This document shows positions 34,985-46,982 of a stretch of 64,000 nucleotides of DNA, one piece after another (within the stretch, counting starts at the first letter, position 1; each line of letters opens with the position of its first letter). Both the position numbers and the translations under genes were made by a program. The stretch covers positions 9,984,959 to 10,048,958 of the forward strand of contig CM019703.1 of the NCBI GenBank assembly GCA_009760885.1. Reading direction: 5' to 3'. The DNA comes from Achatina immaculata (lineage: Eukaryota; Mollusca; Gastropoda; Stylommatophora; Achatinidae). The notes under the pieces are model-generated. The model was not told where the DNA came from, did no database searches, and saw only the letters and a list, made by a program, of their open reading frames with translations.

Positions 34985-36310
34985 GAAAAATGGAATCATT
35001 GTTAAAATCATTGTTAAAATACCCACAAAAAAAAAGGCAGCCTCAGTGACTGCAGTAACTGGAGGGGTGTAACCTTACTATCAGTTGTGTCAAAGGTGTT
35101 TTGTAAAGTGATTCTGAATAGAATTAAGGATGTAGTGGATACTCCAATGAGAGAAGAACAGACAGGATTTCGAAAAGGGAGAAGCTGTCTCGACCAGATC
35201 TTTACTTTAAGCATAATACTTGAAGAATATATTGAAAAGCAGAAACCATTAATCCTGAACTTTATAGACTTTAAAAAAGCATTTGGTAGCATACAGAGAG
35301 ATTCATTGTGGAGAATTTTAAGACTATATGGAATACCATCTAAAATTGTCAACGTCATTAGAGATCTCTACAACGGATATGTTTGTGCAGTCAAGACAGA
35401 AGAAGGAATGAGTGAATGGTTTCATATTGAAACAGGCATGAAACAAGGATGTATATTATCTCCCTTGCTTTTTTGAAATTGCCATGGACTTTATAATGAA
35501 AAAATGCTACACAGGTAAAACGGGCATTGATTGGGTACATGGGACCCAAATAGAAGAACTTGTTTTTTGTAGATGACATAACTCTTGTGACAATGTGAAA
35601 TCGATGCAGGAAAAAAACAGATTCCCTGTCTTCCTTGGCTAGCAGAATAGGTCTTGAAATTAACAAAGACAAAACAAAAATAATGAAACTTCTCATTAAT
35701 CAAGAAGGAAAAATATACTTAGAAGGAACAGTTGTTGTTGAAGTAAATCAATTTGCATACCTTGGCAGCTACATAGACCAAGATGGTGACACCAGGAAGG
35801 AAGTTAGAATTAGAATTGCAAAAGCAGCATTGACCTTCAAAAATCCTGAGAACATATGGAATTCAAGTCATAAACACAAAAACCAAGTTTAGATTATTCA
35901 ATTCAGATGTGATATCTACCCTTATTTAATCATGCAAAAGATGGAAATCAACTAAAGAAATAGACAAGAAATTAGACTTTTTTGAAAACAAATTATCTAA
36001 GGAAAATAATTGGTATAAAGTGGAACAAATTCAAGAACAATGCAGAGATAAGACAGGTGAGCAAACAACAACCTGTCTCATGGGTGATCAGAAAAAGAAG
36101 ATGGACATATGTCAGCCGTGTGATGGGAAGAAACAATCAGAGAATACCAAAACAAGCAGTCAAGTGGAGCACAACAGGCTGAAGAAAAAGAGGTCAACCA
36201 CGTGAAACTCTAAAGAGGACCTTGTTAAGAGAAGCCAGTTTAGTGGGCATAATGAAGTTGAAAGACTCGCTGAGAACAGGAAATCTTGGCAGACAACAAT
36301 GTGACATTTA
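34985..36310 (+). mobile_element. Non-LTR retrotransposon with reverse transcriptase, decayed
   Basis: This is the longest LINE piece in the window. NWRGVTLLSVVSKVFCKVIL is out of frame with its start; 35087-35476 then encodes EEQTGFRKGRSCLDQIFTLS, NFIDFKKAFGSIQRDSLWRI and GMKQGCILSPLLF, the standard reverse transcriptase blocks. After a frameshift, FFVDDITLV carries the catalytic Asp pair. ASRIGLEINKDKTKIMKL, QFAYLGSYIDQDGDTRKEV and AALTFKNPENIW follow, and a further shift gives the C-terminal RKRGQPRETLKRTLLREASL. Several frameshifts and stops make it inactive. The clade is not determined. It lies in AFF intron 7, same orientation as the gene. Confidence 0.9.
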
Positions 36311-36974
36311 ACGGCACGGTAAGGATGTAAGATGTAAGATAAGATATGTAAGATGAATTAAAAAGACCCTTTTTTTCCATATAAGTGGAAAGAGGAGCCT
36401 CAAAATATAACTGTTTATGGCAAGGGTTCAAAGTTCATAGGTTGTGACCTTAATGACCTTGTTGATTTCATCAGGCCTTCATGGGGTCTTTGGTCAGTAA
36501 CTGGTGAAAGATTCAGGATTAATCAATGGCTATGATAAACATTTACAGTATTTTCAGAATCTTCCTTCCATCTAGTATGAAAAAAAAAATTTGGTCATTT
36601 CGTTCATTTAATATTTTAAAGATAGGATAGGCTTGAAATGTTATAATGAAAGGTAAAATAAATCAGATGTGAGCTAAAGGGAGTAGATTATGTACAGTCA
36701 GACAGAAGGAAAAAAACAAAACTAAAATAGAAAGCATAAACTGAGCTGATGAGCGTATTAAAGGTTGTGACCTCCCATCTGTATCAGTGTGGTACCCCTT
36801 GAGTGACCCAAGCAAAATGTTTGCCAAAGAATGTGTTTAATTTATTTCTTCCCAGCACGTTTATCTTTCCCTAGCACAGTATGTTTACCAAAGATTATAC
36901 TTATTCCTTTCTAGCACAGTATGTTTACCAAAGATTATACTTATTCCTTTCTAGCACAGTATCTTTGCCAAAAT

Positions 36975-37170
36975 GTATAAATTAGGAAAAAAGTAGGAAC
37001 AGCTTTATTATTTAATGAATACAAAGTCGTGACGTTTCAGCATGAGCCTTAATCGTACAAACACATACAGGACGAAGAATTAGAGAGAGAGACAAATTAT
37101 AGGATCACATAAAACTGTTAGTGAAATAACGAATGAAAAAATTAATTAGAAGAATAATTAGAACAAAACT
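36975..37170 (-). mobile_element. Penelope-like element remnant with hammerhead-like motif
   Basis: On the - strand, 37024-37058 reads ATTAAGGCTCATGCTGAAAC followed by GTCACGAC. The GGC-TCAT-GC hairpin followed by GAAAC and GTC resembles stem II and the core of the type I hammerhead ribozymes in Penelope-like element termini. The upstream core, normally CTGATGA, is degenerate (CGATTAA). The adjoining AATAAAGCTGTTCCTACTTT matches the arms of the inverted repeat at 4780-4879. No reverse transcriptase was found nearby. Confidence 0.5.
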
Positions 37171-37377
37171 CGTGTGAATATTTTAGACAGCTTTCAAATC
37201 ATTCTTGGTTTGCGCAGTCAGCATAAACAAGATGTTATAATGATAGGTAAGATAAATAGGATGTGAGGTATAGGGAGTAGATTAGGTTGTGACCTTAATA
37301 ACTATGTTCACCTTCTCTTTGCATTCCCTTATAATGGCCTACTTACACTCTATTTATCATGTGTTACTAAGTATCTT

Positions 37378-37490
37378 TGCCAGAGATTATTTTATTTCTT
37401 CCTAGCCCAGAGATTGTTTTATTTCTTCCTAGCCCAGAGATTGTTTTATTTCTTCCCAGCCCAGAGATTGTTTTATTTCTTCCTAGCACA
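37378..37490. repeat. Minisatellite, 27-bp unit, four copies
   Basis: Four copies of CCCAGAGATTGTTTTATTTC plus TTCCTAG. It leads into the related 40-bp array downstream; both contain TTTATTYCT and CTAGC(A/C)CA. Confidence 0.9.
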
Positions 37491-37539
37491 GTATGTTCAC
37501 CTTCTCTTTACGTTCCCTTATAATGGTCTTTGTTCCACA

Positions 37540-38265
37540 AACTTCCAAAGATTGTACTTATTACTTTCTAGCACACTATGTTTACCAAAGGTTGTAGTTA
37601 TTCCTTCATAGCCTGGTATGTTTGTCAGAGATTGTATTTATTCCTGTCTAGCACAGTATGTTTGCCAAGGATTGTATTTATTCCTGTCTAGCACAGTGTG
37701 TTTACCAAGGATTGTATTTATTCCTGTCTAGCACAGTGTGTTTACCAAGGATTGTATTTATTCCTGTCTAGCACAGTGTGTTTACCAAGGATTGTATTTA
37801 TTCCTGTCTAGCACAGTGTGTTTACCAAGGATTGTATTTATTCCTGTCTAGCACAGTGTGTTTACCAAGGATTGTATTTATTCCTGTCTAGCACAGTGTG
37901 TTTACCAAGGATTGTATTTATTCCTGTCTAGCACAGTGTGTTTACCAAGGATTGTATTTATTCCTGTCTAGCACAGTGTGTTTACCAAGGATTGTATTTA
38001 TTCCTGTCTAGCACAGTGTGTTTACCAAGGATTGTATTTATTCCTGTCTAGCACAGTGTGTTTACCAAGGATTGTATTTATTCCTGTCTAGCACAGTATG
38101 TTTACCAAGGATTGTATTTATTCCTGTCTAGCACAGTGTGTTTACCAAGGATTGTATTTATTCCTGTCTAGCACAGTATGTTTACCAAGGATTGTATTTA
38201 TTCCTGTCTAGCACAGTATGTTTACCAAGGATTGTATTTATTCCTGTCTAGCACAGTGTGTTCAC
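37540..38265. repeat. Minisatellite, 40-bp unit, about 18 copies
   Basis: Near-identical units TTTACCAAGGATTGTATTTA plus TTCCTGTCTAGCACAGTGTG (40 bp), preceded from about 36865 by scattered degenerate units. The array ends 54 bp before the acceptor-side base of AFF exon 8. Its CTGTCTAGCACAG core carries a polypyrimidine-like stretch and many AG dinucleotides. Confidence 0.96.
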
Positions 38266-38318
38266 CTCCTCTTAACATTCCCTTATAATGGTCTGTTCTA
38301 CAAACTTCGTGTCCACAG

Positions 38319-38523
38319 GGAAGCTGTGAGATTGTGACAGGCAAGATCCCAAATGGGAACACCAGCACCTCTTCCACACCCTTGACCTCACCATCGCCCA
38401 GCATGGTCAGCGTCCACCAGAGAGTTCATGCTGTCACCCAGAAGTACTTCATCCTGACTAGTCATATGGTCAAGGCTCTAGAACTCTGGGACCAGGCTGA
38501 TGCTGAGAGTAGGGGTTTTGAAG
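38319..38523 (+). CDS. AFF: AF4/FMR2 family protein, C-terminal homology domain (exon 8)
   Basis: This exon follows GTGTCCACAG and ends TTTGAAG before GTAAAA, a weaker donor than the others. It has 68 codons plus one base: GSCEIVTGKIPNGNTSTSST, SPSPSMVSVHQRVHAVTQKY, then FILTSHMVKALELWDQADAE and SRGFEG. The V-x-x-H-Q-R/K-x-H, the aromatic helix and the conserved E-L/I-WDQA motif match vertebrate AFF sequence (IHQMAASYV...ATEIWDQAE). The first two residues complete the GSVSSQ/GS motif that crosses the exon 7-8 junction. Confidence 0.93.
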
Positions 38524-38704
38524 GTAAAAAAAGCTGTAGGAGTGGGCCTGGCAGCAGTAGTTTGATATTGTGTTAATATACCATTGAGACTGAGTTAAAA
38601 GAAGGTGAAAGATAGGAATTTGAAGATGCTGTCTGACTTCTTCTCAATCTTTCCGCTGAACGTCATATTAATATACAGTAGGTCATGTGAGAAGCGGTAC
38701 AGTA

Positions 38705-39046
38705 GAGATCACAGTGAACAAGACTGTGACTTCCCTTAAGTCTGTTATTATTTTCAGTTTTCTTCCAGTAAATCTCTCAAGTCTATCATTAATTTCAGTT
38801 TTCTTCCAGTAAGTCTGTTATTATTTTCAGTTTTATTTCATTAAATCTCTTGCATCTGTCATTATTTTCAGTTTTTTAGAGATCACAGTGAACAAGACTG
38901 TGACTTCCCTTAAGTCTGTTATTATTTTCAGTTTTCTTCCAGTAAATCTCTCAAGTCTATCATTAATTTCAGTTTTCTTCCAGTAAGTCTGTTATTATTT
39001 TCAGTTTTATTTCATTAAATCTCTTGCATCTGTCATTATTTTCAGT
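38705..39046. repeat. Tandem duplication, about 172-bp unit, with internal repeats
   Basis: Two copies each starting AGAGATCACAGTGAACAAGA and ending in TTATTTTCAGTTTTTT. Each copy is built from shorter units around TCAGTTTTCTTCCAGTAA. The TTTTCAG motif resembles acceptor sites and recurs about ten times in the last AFF intron. Confidence 0.9.
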
Positions 39047-39256
39047 TTTTTCCAACAAATCTCTTTAAGTCTGTTATTATTTTCTGGTTTCTACCAGCAA
39101 GTCTCATATTTTTTTCTTATATTTTTTTCATTAAGGTTAAGGCTATAATTTCCAAAATTCATGTGTATAAAATTCTTGTATATAATTTCCTAAATTTGTT
39201 AAACTCTTGTATATAATTTCCAAAATTCATATGTAAATACTTTTGTATAATTTCAG

Positions 39257-39363
39257 ATTTCTTCAACGCCTTAGATAATGCATGCGGCCCTCTCTCCTTT
39301 CATTCTGAGCCACCAGTTGTTGTACGATACATGAAGTACGCCCTTCGTTTGCTGAACTTGTGA
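39257..39363 (+). CDS. AFF: AF4/FMR2 family protein, terminal exon (exon 9)
   Basis: This exon follows GTATAATTTCAG. The single base from exon 8 plus AT gives Asp, then FFNALDNACGPLSFHSEPPV and VVRYMKYALRLLNL end at TGA (39361-39363). Vertebrate AFF proteins end with FF-x-(D/E)LD-x-x-MGP(L/V)-F/L-H..., a region of V-x-Y-x-x-x-L-x-W-L, and a few more residues. The D-F-F, L-D and G-P-L positions agree and the length after the GP motif is close to the family's. This fixes the C-terminus of the protein. Confidence 0.94.
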
Positions 39364-40355
39364 CAGACGCCATAAATGTCAACCTTTGACTCCTGGAAGA
39401 GTACATTTACTGTTGTAGGAGGGAAGCATTGAAGGACATGCTGGAAGACAAATCAGTATTTGATCTGCCAAAGACTGGAGTGTTGTGCTTTCTAAAATGT
39501 GATGCAAGCAGTGGAAACACTATATATCTAACTTGGTACTGTAGTGGATCTCAGACTTTGCAGCCATCATATACAACAGTGGATCTCAGACTGTTCGTAC
39601 AGGGTTCTGGTTATTTTACCGGATCAGCCCTACATCCTGTATCTTTAAACCGGTATTGACAAACGGCATCATGAACACACACACACCACACACGCACACC
39701 CCACACCCCCACCCCCCAAAAATGAAATCAGCAGGTTTTGATCACAACCAGTGGACTGTGAACCTCTGCCATAAACATTTATGATATTTTTGGAATCTTC
39801 CATTCTTGTCATATGGAAAGAAAACATAGGATCTTACAAGTATCCCAAAAAAAACATTCTTGTTATGCATAAGTGTTTGTAAGAAAAAAGACTAAAATTG
39901 TGTGTGTTTGTCTCATGGTAATGTTGGCATTTATGGAAATGTCACTTGGGAAAGCTGGACTTACAATATCTGTAAACTAATGTACATATACATGAGAAGA
40001 TGGATATATATATATATTTAAAAGGAACTGCAGTACATACATAAATAATACAGTACGTTGTTGGATTATGTGGTTCTATTTTTTGTGTGAGATGCTGAGA
40101 TTATGTTTAGTTTTTTGGAGTTTTTAAAAAAAAAATGTTTTATCCCTTTTTGCAGATTGGCTAGTTATCAAAGCAAATTTTATTTGAAAATTCACATGTT
40201 CATGTGCATTGGGTGATTGTTGGCTGATTGAGTTTATGTGAATGAATTATTTAAATGTGATTGCATTTGTGTGTGTTTGAATGGGGGGTTTTTTGGCTGA
40301 AGAGAACAGCATTTATGAAAGTTGAATACAATAAATGTTCCTATGCCACTTTTTA
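39364..40355 (+). other. Probable 3' UTR of the AFF gene
   Basis: The untranslated sequence runs from the stop to an AATAAA at 40330-40335. It contains a CA/CCCAC-rich patch near 39675-39715 and several T runs. The end is predicted from the signal alone; later alternative ends are possible because no other gene follows for 22 kb. Confidence 0.55.
40330..40335 (+). terminator. Candidate polyadenylation signal (AATAAA)
   Basis: A perfect AATAAA about 970 bases after the AFF stop, followed by a T-rich stretch (TTTTTATTTATTG) within 25 bases, as expected for cleavage and polyadenylation. Confidence 0.5.
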
Positions 40356-40529
40356 TTTATTGTTTGTATTATGGATTTAAAGTGCCCAAAAGATAGACAG
40401 GATAAAGATTAGAGATAACCTGAATGATCTGATGAGATAAAGACTGGAGATAAATGGATTGATTTGATGGACAGGGCATCTGAGCAAGTAGTACCGGTAG
40501 TGCGGATCTGCCTAAGCCCCCTCTGGGTA

Positions 40530-40775
40530 TAGTTCATTGCCCAAAGTTACAGGGCCCACAGCCAGAACTGTTCCCAAAAGCTACATGGCCCACAGCCAGA
40601 ACTGTTCCCAAAAGCTACAGGGCCCACAGCCAGAACTGTCACCCAAAGCTACATGGCCCACAGCCAGAACTGTTGCCCAAAGCTACAGGGCCCACAGCCA
40701 GAACTGTCACCCAAAGCTACAGGGCCCACAGCCAGAAGTGTTGCCCAAAGCTACAGGGCCCACAGCCAGAACTGT
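40530..40775. repeat. Minisatellite, 34-bp unit, seven copies
   Basis: Units of ACAGGGCCCACAGCCAGAAC plus TGTTGCCCAAAGCT. Variants are ACATGG and TTCCCAAA or TCACCC. Downstream of the probable AFF 3' end. Confidence 0.95.
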
Positions 40776-40855
40776 TGGAAAATTCTGCAAGTTTCTTTCT
40801 GGCCTCTGGATTTAGCATGGCCTAGAACTTAAAGAAAGAAGAAGAAAATGATTGA

Positions 40856-42220
40856 AAGAGTTTCTTTCTGTACTTGCGCACTTCAGTAGGATACAGTTTA
40901 CATTTAGGAGAAACAGGAGTTTTGAAACCGAGTTGAAAATGCTAGTAAACGGTCAGAATATGACAAAGGTGTTAAGAGTATGGGCATCCAGACTCAGAGC
41001 ATAAGCATTATTGTTTGGCTTATAGTTACAATATCATCTCCTGCAAATATTAGAACACAGAGAAGATCAGGGGCACATGTTTTGGCAGAAGATAGTTGCT
41101 TTCAGAACTGCTGGTGGCATTTAGTCTTTTTTTTTTTCGTTTGTTATTAATGAATTAATGCAAGGCACAAACTGGCTGTTTCAGAAATTTCTTATGATCA
41201 TTTTGACAGTGAATTCTCAATCACATATTGCGGTAAATAATTCTGGAATTGTGATTAAGAGAATTAGTTTCTCAATAAATTCTAAAAATAAAAATTACTT
41301 GAAATGGCCACTGTGGTTTTCCAGATGGTAAAAGATACCTTAAAAAATTATGTCATTAGTCAGTTTGAAGATGTCCGCCTGGTTTATTTTGCTGTGGCAC
41401 AATGAGAACTTTGGCACTGCTGTTGGGGGCATGCTGCACCAGGAGACAGGTGTGTTGTGTAAAGTTTTGATGTTAAATACTTGGCTCTCCTTTTTTTATT
41501 ACTGAGACCTGCACACTACCCCATGAAGAGTGATGAACTCCATAATTTATCCAAAAAGTTTTGCTGGAAACTCCAAAATCCTTGTGTCACATAATGTGCT
41601 GCGGGCAGCAATGAATCCGTTTTTGTGATATCAAGCCTATATATTTATAAAAGCTTGCGAGGAGACTTCTGGAGTTGAGACAGTTACTGCTGGAGGTTCG
41701 TGCTTGTAAATGAAAATTTCATCAGCCAAAGTGTACAGCATATGTCTGGGGTGGCTGCTGTCTCATTCATCCTGGCGGTTTTTCTTTTTTTGCTTTGTTG
41801 ATGTAACTCTACAGCTAAAAGTAATCCATCTTAGGTTATGTGGAGAAATCTATGACGAGCAAGGGAATCATTGTTTCATTATTCTTTGTTTTATTATATG
41901 TATAACCATGATTCCATTTAGATCAATGTTCCGTTACAAGGGGCATATGCCCTACAGGGGATGCAATTTGAATAATTTGGAAGGCAGTCAGAATATATTT
42001 ATATTACACTTTTTCAGAAATTGGTTGACTGTTATGTGGGGGGGGGGGCATGATCCAAGAAAGATTGAGGAACACTGCTTTACATGGAGGTAAGTTAGGA
42101 ATGAAGTAGTTTCAAAAGAAAAACAAGCAAGTAACATATCTTTCATTGTTTGGAGTCAGCAAGTTTTATGTTTTCTTTCTAGTTCTTTGTTTCTATTTTT
42201 TGTTTTGTTTTTTTTTTAAA
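40856..42220. other. No recognised gene
   Basis: Intergenic AT-rich DNA. The frame 41710-42093 (+) has hydrophobic stretches but no domain, and a run of ten G at 42037-42046 interrupts any credible product. Confidence 0.4.
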
Positions 42221-42224
42221 TTAG

Positions 42225-42805
42225 GAAAACAGACTTCTAGTATGTGACATTCTACCACAGAGAAAGAAAACAGACTTCTAGTATGTGACATTCTACCACA
42301 GAGAAAGAAAACAGACTTCTAGTATGTGACATTCTACCATAGAGAAAGAAAACAGACTTCTAGTATGTGACATTCTACCACAGAGAAAGAAAACAGACTT
42401 CTAGTATGTGACATTCTACCACAGAGAAAGAAAACAGACTTCTAGTATGTGACATTCTACCACAGAGAAAGAAAACAGACTTCTAGTATGTGACATTCTA
42501 CCACAGAGAAAGAAAACAGACTTCTAGTATGTGACATTCTACCACAGAGAAAGAAAACAGACATCTAGTATGTGACATTCTACCACAGAGAAAGAAAACA
42601 GACTTCTAGTATGTGACATTCTACCACAGAGAAAGAAAACAGACTTCTAGTATGTGACATTCTACCACAGAGAAAAAAACAGACTTCTAGTATGTGACAT
42701 TCTACCACAGAGAAAGAAAACAGACTTCTAGTATGTGACATTCTACCACAGAGAAAGAAAACAGACTTCTAGTATGTGACATTCTACCACAGAGAAAGAA
42801 AACAA
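42225..42805. repeat. Minisatellite, 41-bp unit, 14 copies
   Basis: Units of AGAAAGAAAACAGACTTCTA plus GTATGTGACATTCTACCACA and G, nearly identical throughout (one T change near 42341, one ACATCT variant, one unit short by two bases). The low divergence suggests recent expansion. Confidence 0.97.
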
Positions 42806-43489
42806 AAAAACCCTAGGGTAAATAGTTGTGACATACTGGTCTGTGACACTTCTCCACAAAATAGAGTTTAATAGTAATCTCTTGTCACATACTGATATCT
42901 TTTTAATCCAATATCTTTGCATTGGGTCATTTCCCCCACCCACCCACCTCCACCCCCACCAAAAAAAAAACAAAAAACATTGCTTTCATATTGTTACTCA
43001 CGTGCTGTAGGAGTGAAGGTAACGTCATCACAGTACATAAATATTTTGAACAACAGATGTGATATTTCAAAACCCTTTCTGCCGTTCGAGATAATTGTTC
43101 ACTTGAGTCTTTTGATTGAGTAGTTTGGAGAAAAAGAAAAAATGTTCATTCCAGAAACTTCGAGGGGTTTGTGGTGATTTCCCCATCCACCCCGCTTTCC
43201 TCTCCATAAAGCTGAAAAAAAAAAAAACTACAAATGTGAAATCATATTCATAGAAGTGAGGCTAATTTTGCAGAGTTCACAACCAGTTTTTTTGGTTTTT
43301 TTTTTTTAATTCACATATCACTATCAATAAAGATTCAGCAGATCACCCTTGGTTAATTTCCTTTGCCAGGTTGTACACGATTTTCTGTTACAGAAGTTAT
43401 AAATTAAACCTGATTTGTGAAGAATATTGTGTGATTGTCTTTTAAGTGTGCTTTTATTATTATTTTTGGGTGGGGTGGGGGGGGGGGGG

Positions 43490-43870
43490 GTATTTCAGAA
43501 GTTGTGAATAAACTTAAAAGATTTTGGATAGAAGGTACAACCAAAGCGGGTCTTTGGCAATTTTGGAGGGAAGTTATAACCAGGTATGTTATTGAAATGT
43601 TTGAAAGGAAAGGTAATCAAGTGTTTTGTTTAAAATTTTGGAGGGAAGGTATAATCTTGTGGGTTATTGAAAAGTTTAGAAACAAAAAGATATAACAGGT
43701 GTCTTATTGAACATTTTAGAAGGAAAGTATATTTGAGTGTCTTATTGAAAATTTTAGAGGGATGTATAATTGGGTGTCCAATTGAAAATTTTGGATGGAG
43801 GATATAATCAAGTGGGGTAGTAAAAACTTTGGATAGAAGTTTTAATGAAGTGAATTATTGACAAATGTAT
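43490..43870. repeat. Degenerate tandem repeat
   Basis: Loose units sharing TTATTGAAAATTTT, GGAGGGAAG and TATAAYCAAGTG, with a period of 45-75 bases. It is an old, diverged array. Confidence 0.5.
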
Positions 43871-46074
43871 AAATATGACATGTTAAAAACTGCATAACCA
43901 AATGGCTTTCTAAATATATTAAAGAGAAGGTATAACCAAATGAAGGGTAGACATGAAGGCATGGCATTCAGCAATCAAAGAGTTTGGTCTCAGTGTAGCG
44001 TTTCTTACATTGAGAGCCCTGATGGTGATACTCGCTGCAGGAAGTATCATTTTCCTTTGACTGACAAGTTCCCAGATATTTCCATTTTGTGTGACAAGAG
44101 ATGTGTTCCATGAAGCAGTATTTAGTAGTATATCACAGAAAAAAAAAAGAAAAACACCCCATGAAATATGTGCATAGTAGGGATGTGGTCATATTTTTAT
44201 CCAGCAATCTTTACCGGAGCCTGCTTCTTATGTACTTTGTTAGATATTTGTGATTGATACAAGTTCAGAACAAGTTGTGAAATATCTGGTCATTTAGCGT
44301 ATAACTCCCTATGAAAACTTTAATTCATTATGCTTTTTTTTTTTTTTTTAAACATGAAAAAAGGGGAGAGAAGTCATTTCCTGTTCTTGATGTTATGCCA
44401 GTGCCAGAGAATTCTTGTTGCTGTTTTGATATGTTGATATGACCGTAGCAAAGTAATGAAGAATGTCTTCTGTGTGCCTCATTGTTTTCTGATTCTAAAC
44501 TGAGAAATCTTGGTGTCTCTGTGGCTGTTTGCATACACATTATAACAATACAGAATATCATCTTTTAGAAATCTCATTATTTTGAACAGAAAAGTTGAAG
44601 TTATGGTGAATTTATCAAAAAATTAATTCAAGTATGGATCAGATTGTCATTTTTTTTCTTTTTCTTATTATCAGTTAATCCTATGAAAAATGTCTGATAT
44701 ATTTGGCATGCAGATGGACAGTATGATGGATGAAAGTGTCTATGTTTATATTTCTAAAAACACTAGTAAGATATGGTATTACATTCAGTAGTGTGAGAGT
44801 CTCTTAGAAAACCTTCATAGCGTGAGTTTGATTCTACCATTCTGTTTTAGACATGAGCACAGTTGAAAGCCTCTCGACTAGATGAGTATTTGATGTGATA
44901 CTGCTACGCAACCCCTACTGCTACCACAGCATAAGACAGCTTTAAAAAATTATAGATAAGCAGTGTTTTAGACTTCATATTAACAAGAATGTGGCATTTG
45001 CTTTCATAATATTTTACTGGATATTTCGTAACATCATCTCATGACATCGAGGTCACATGACTTTTCTCGTCAGCTAACAAAAGATACTGTACAGTTTTTG
45101 TATCAGTAGTTTTACTCACAACTCGGACATGACAAAAGACTTCCACCATTGTGTAAAAAAATCTTTCCATTATTGTTTCATGAATTCTTAGCACTTTATT
45201 TAATACCAGAGCATTTTTTTTTTTAAAATCAAATTTGACCATTTTGATATCTCCTCATTTTGTCATTGTTTGAGAGTTTGTCCATATGGTCACATCTGAA
45301 TGTTGTATTAAACAAAATCAGCTGCATTATTATTGTCTTCCATGTGGCCCTGGTGTACTTGCTGAATTTGTTTTTTTGGTTTTTTTTTTTTTATTCTGAA
45401 AACTAAACTTCATTGTGAATTCACATCTGAAGACTTGTTTCCTGTGGAATGTGTGTATTCTTTTAAACATCCCAAAATTTTCACATAAACATTCCTCTTT
45501 CTGTTTCTCAGATTGTTCTATATTTGCAAGTTTACTGTTTGAAAGTTCACTATTTTGAACGTTTACTATTTTCAATCTCTGAAAGAAAATACTTTCAGTT
45601 ATGCAAAGAAAGAAAATAAAAAAGAAGATGCGAGAGACGCACCATACCTGCATTCTTACCTGTTTATACAGATACATTCTGCTTATCTTGGGCTGTCATC
45701 GACTGATGGGTTGTGTAAGAAGCTGATGGTGAGATGTACCATCTTTCAGTCAGAATATGTTACATGCTGCCCACCCATGATACGTGAAAGATTTCTTAGT
45801 TTCTCCCCTCCCCTTCTCTCTCCCCTCCCCCAATTTAAAAATTTACGAAGACGTGGAACTCATATACTTTATTACTAAGAAATTGATATGCATGAATAAA
45901 AAAAATAATTCAGTTAGAGTTGCCTATGAATTTATGTATTGCACGGTGTTTTTATATTACTAAGTTCAGTCATAATGCAAAGAAAGTGAATTTTTTAAAA
46001 AAAGCTAACCAACAATGAAATGTAAATGAAACAAAATGGCCACATGAATCTGTAAATAAATTATATTCTTCATC
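43871..46074. other. No recognised gene
   Basis: AT-rich intergenic DNA. Open frames on both strands (for example 45330-45677 on -) are low-complexity and show no domain. Confidence 0.4.
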
Positions 46075-46268
46075 AAGTGTTTGCTTTATTAGATTTTACA
46101 GAATTTGTTTTATTATAATTGACAGGAATTCATTACTTTATTAGAGTTGACAGGAGTACATTGCTTTATTAGAATTGACATAAGTTCATTGCTTTATTAG
46201 AATTGACAGGAGTTCTTTACTTCATTAAAATTGACAGGAGTTCATTACTTTATTAGAATTGACAGGAA
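46075..46268. repeat. Minisatellite, about 28-bp unit, seven copies
   Basis: Units of TTTATTAGAATTGACAGGAG plus TTCATTAC, with small variations. Confidence 0.93.
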
Positions 46269-46982
46269 GTTAATTTTCCAATAGTGTTTCATTTTCCAAG
46301 GAATCTTGTGTATGGTATATCTGAATATTGTACAGTGTAAAGTTGCTGACCGTGGTCTATTCACAGGTGTATGTGTCTGTCAATGTTTTCTCACTCCATA
46401 CGCTCACGTATAATAGTTCTTAGCTTGGCGGATATTTAGGCCTTACGTTTGAAGCTTGTTGTCTCATGTTGAGATGATTGATTTGGTCTGGTGTTAATGA
46501 TGGTCTTAGAAGCTTCATTTCCAAGTTCATGCAACTTTATAAGCATGTGCGTGAGATTTAGTATCATGTGGCTAAATGTGATGCCCTTCTTGATACCAGA
46601 TATTGTGAGAACTAGTCAAAGAGTAGTGGTATTTACATGGGAGATTGAAATCCGCAGTTCCGTGATTGCTTTCAGCACCACATTTCCCACTAAAATATGC
46701 ATATCTTGAGTTAATGTATTTCAGAAATGGGCCTGTTTGTGAGATACTGGTGGCTTGTCTGTGCCTGAGAGATTTGTGGTGGCTTTTAAATACAAATTTG
46801 TCAACAAGAAGACTTTGAATGTGCCTTTGAATTGAGACATACAGATGGGCATAAATTCTTGCAATGGTTTGAAATTTTAATAGCTAAAGATGCACAAATA
46901 GTGGAAATATTTAGTAAAAATGATTTAAAAATGCAGATTTCACCTCAAAACAATACTGGACAGTGTTAGATTTTAGACGTCT

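Noticed and set aside
37540..42805. CRISPR-like regular repeats
   Set aside because: Units follow one another directly with no unique spacers, and the genome is eukaryotic. They are minisatellites.
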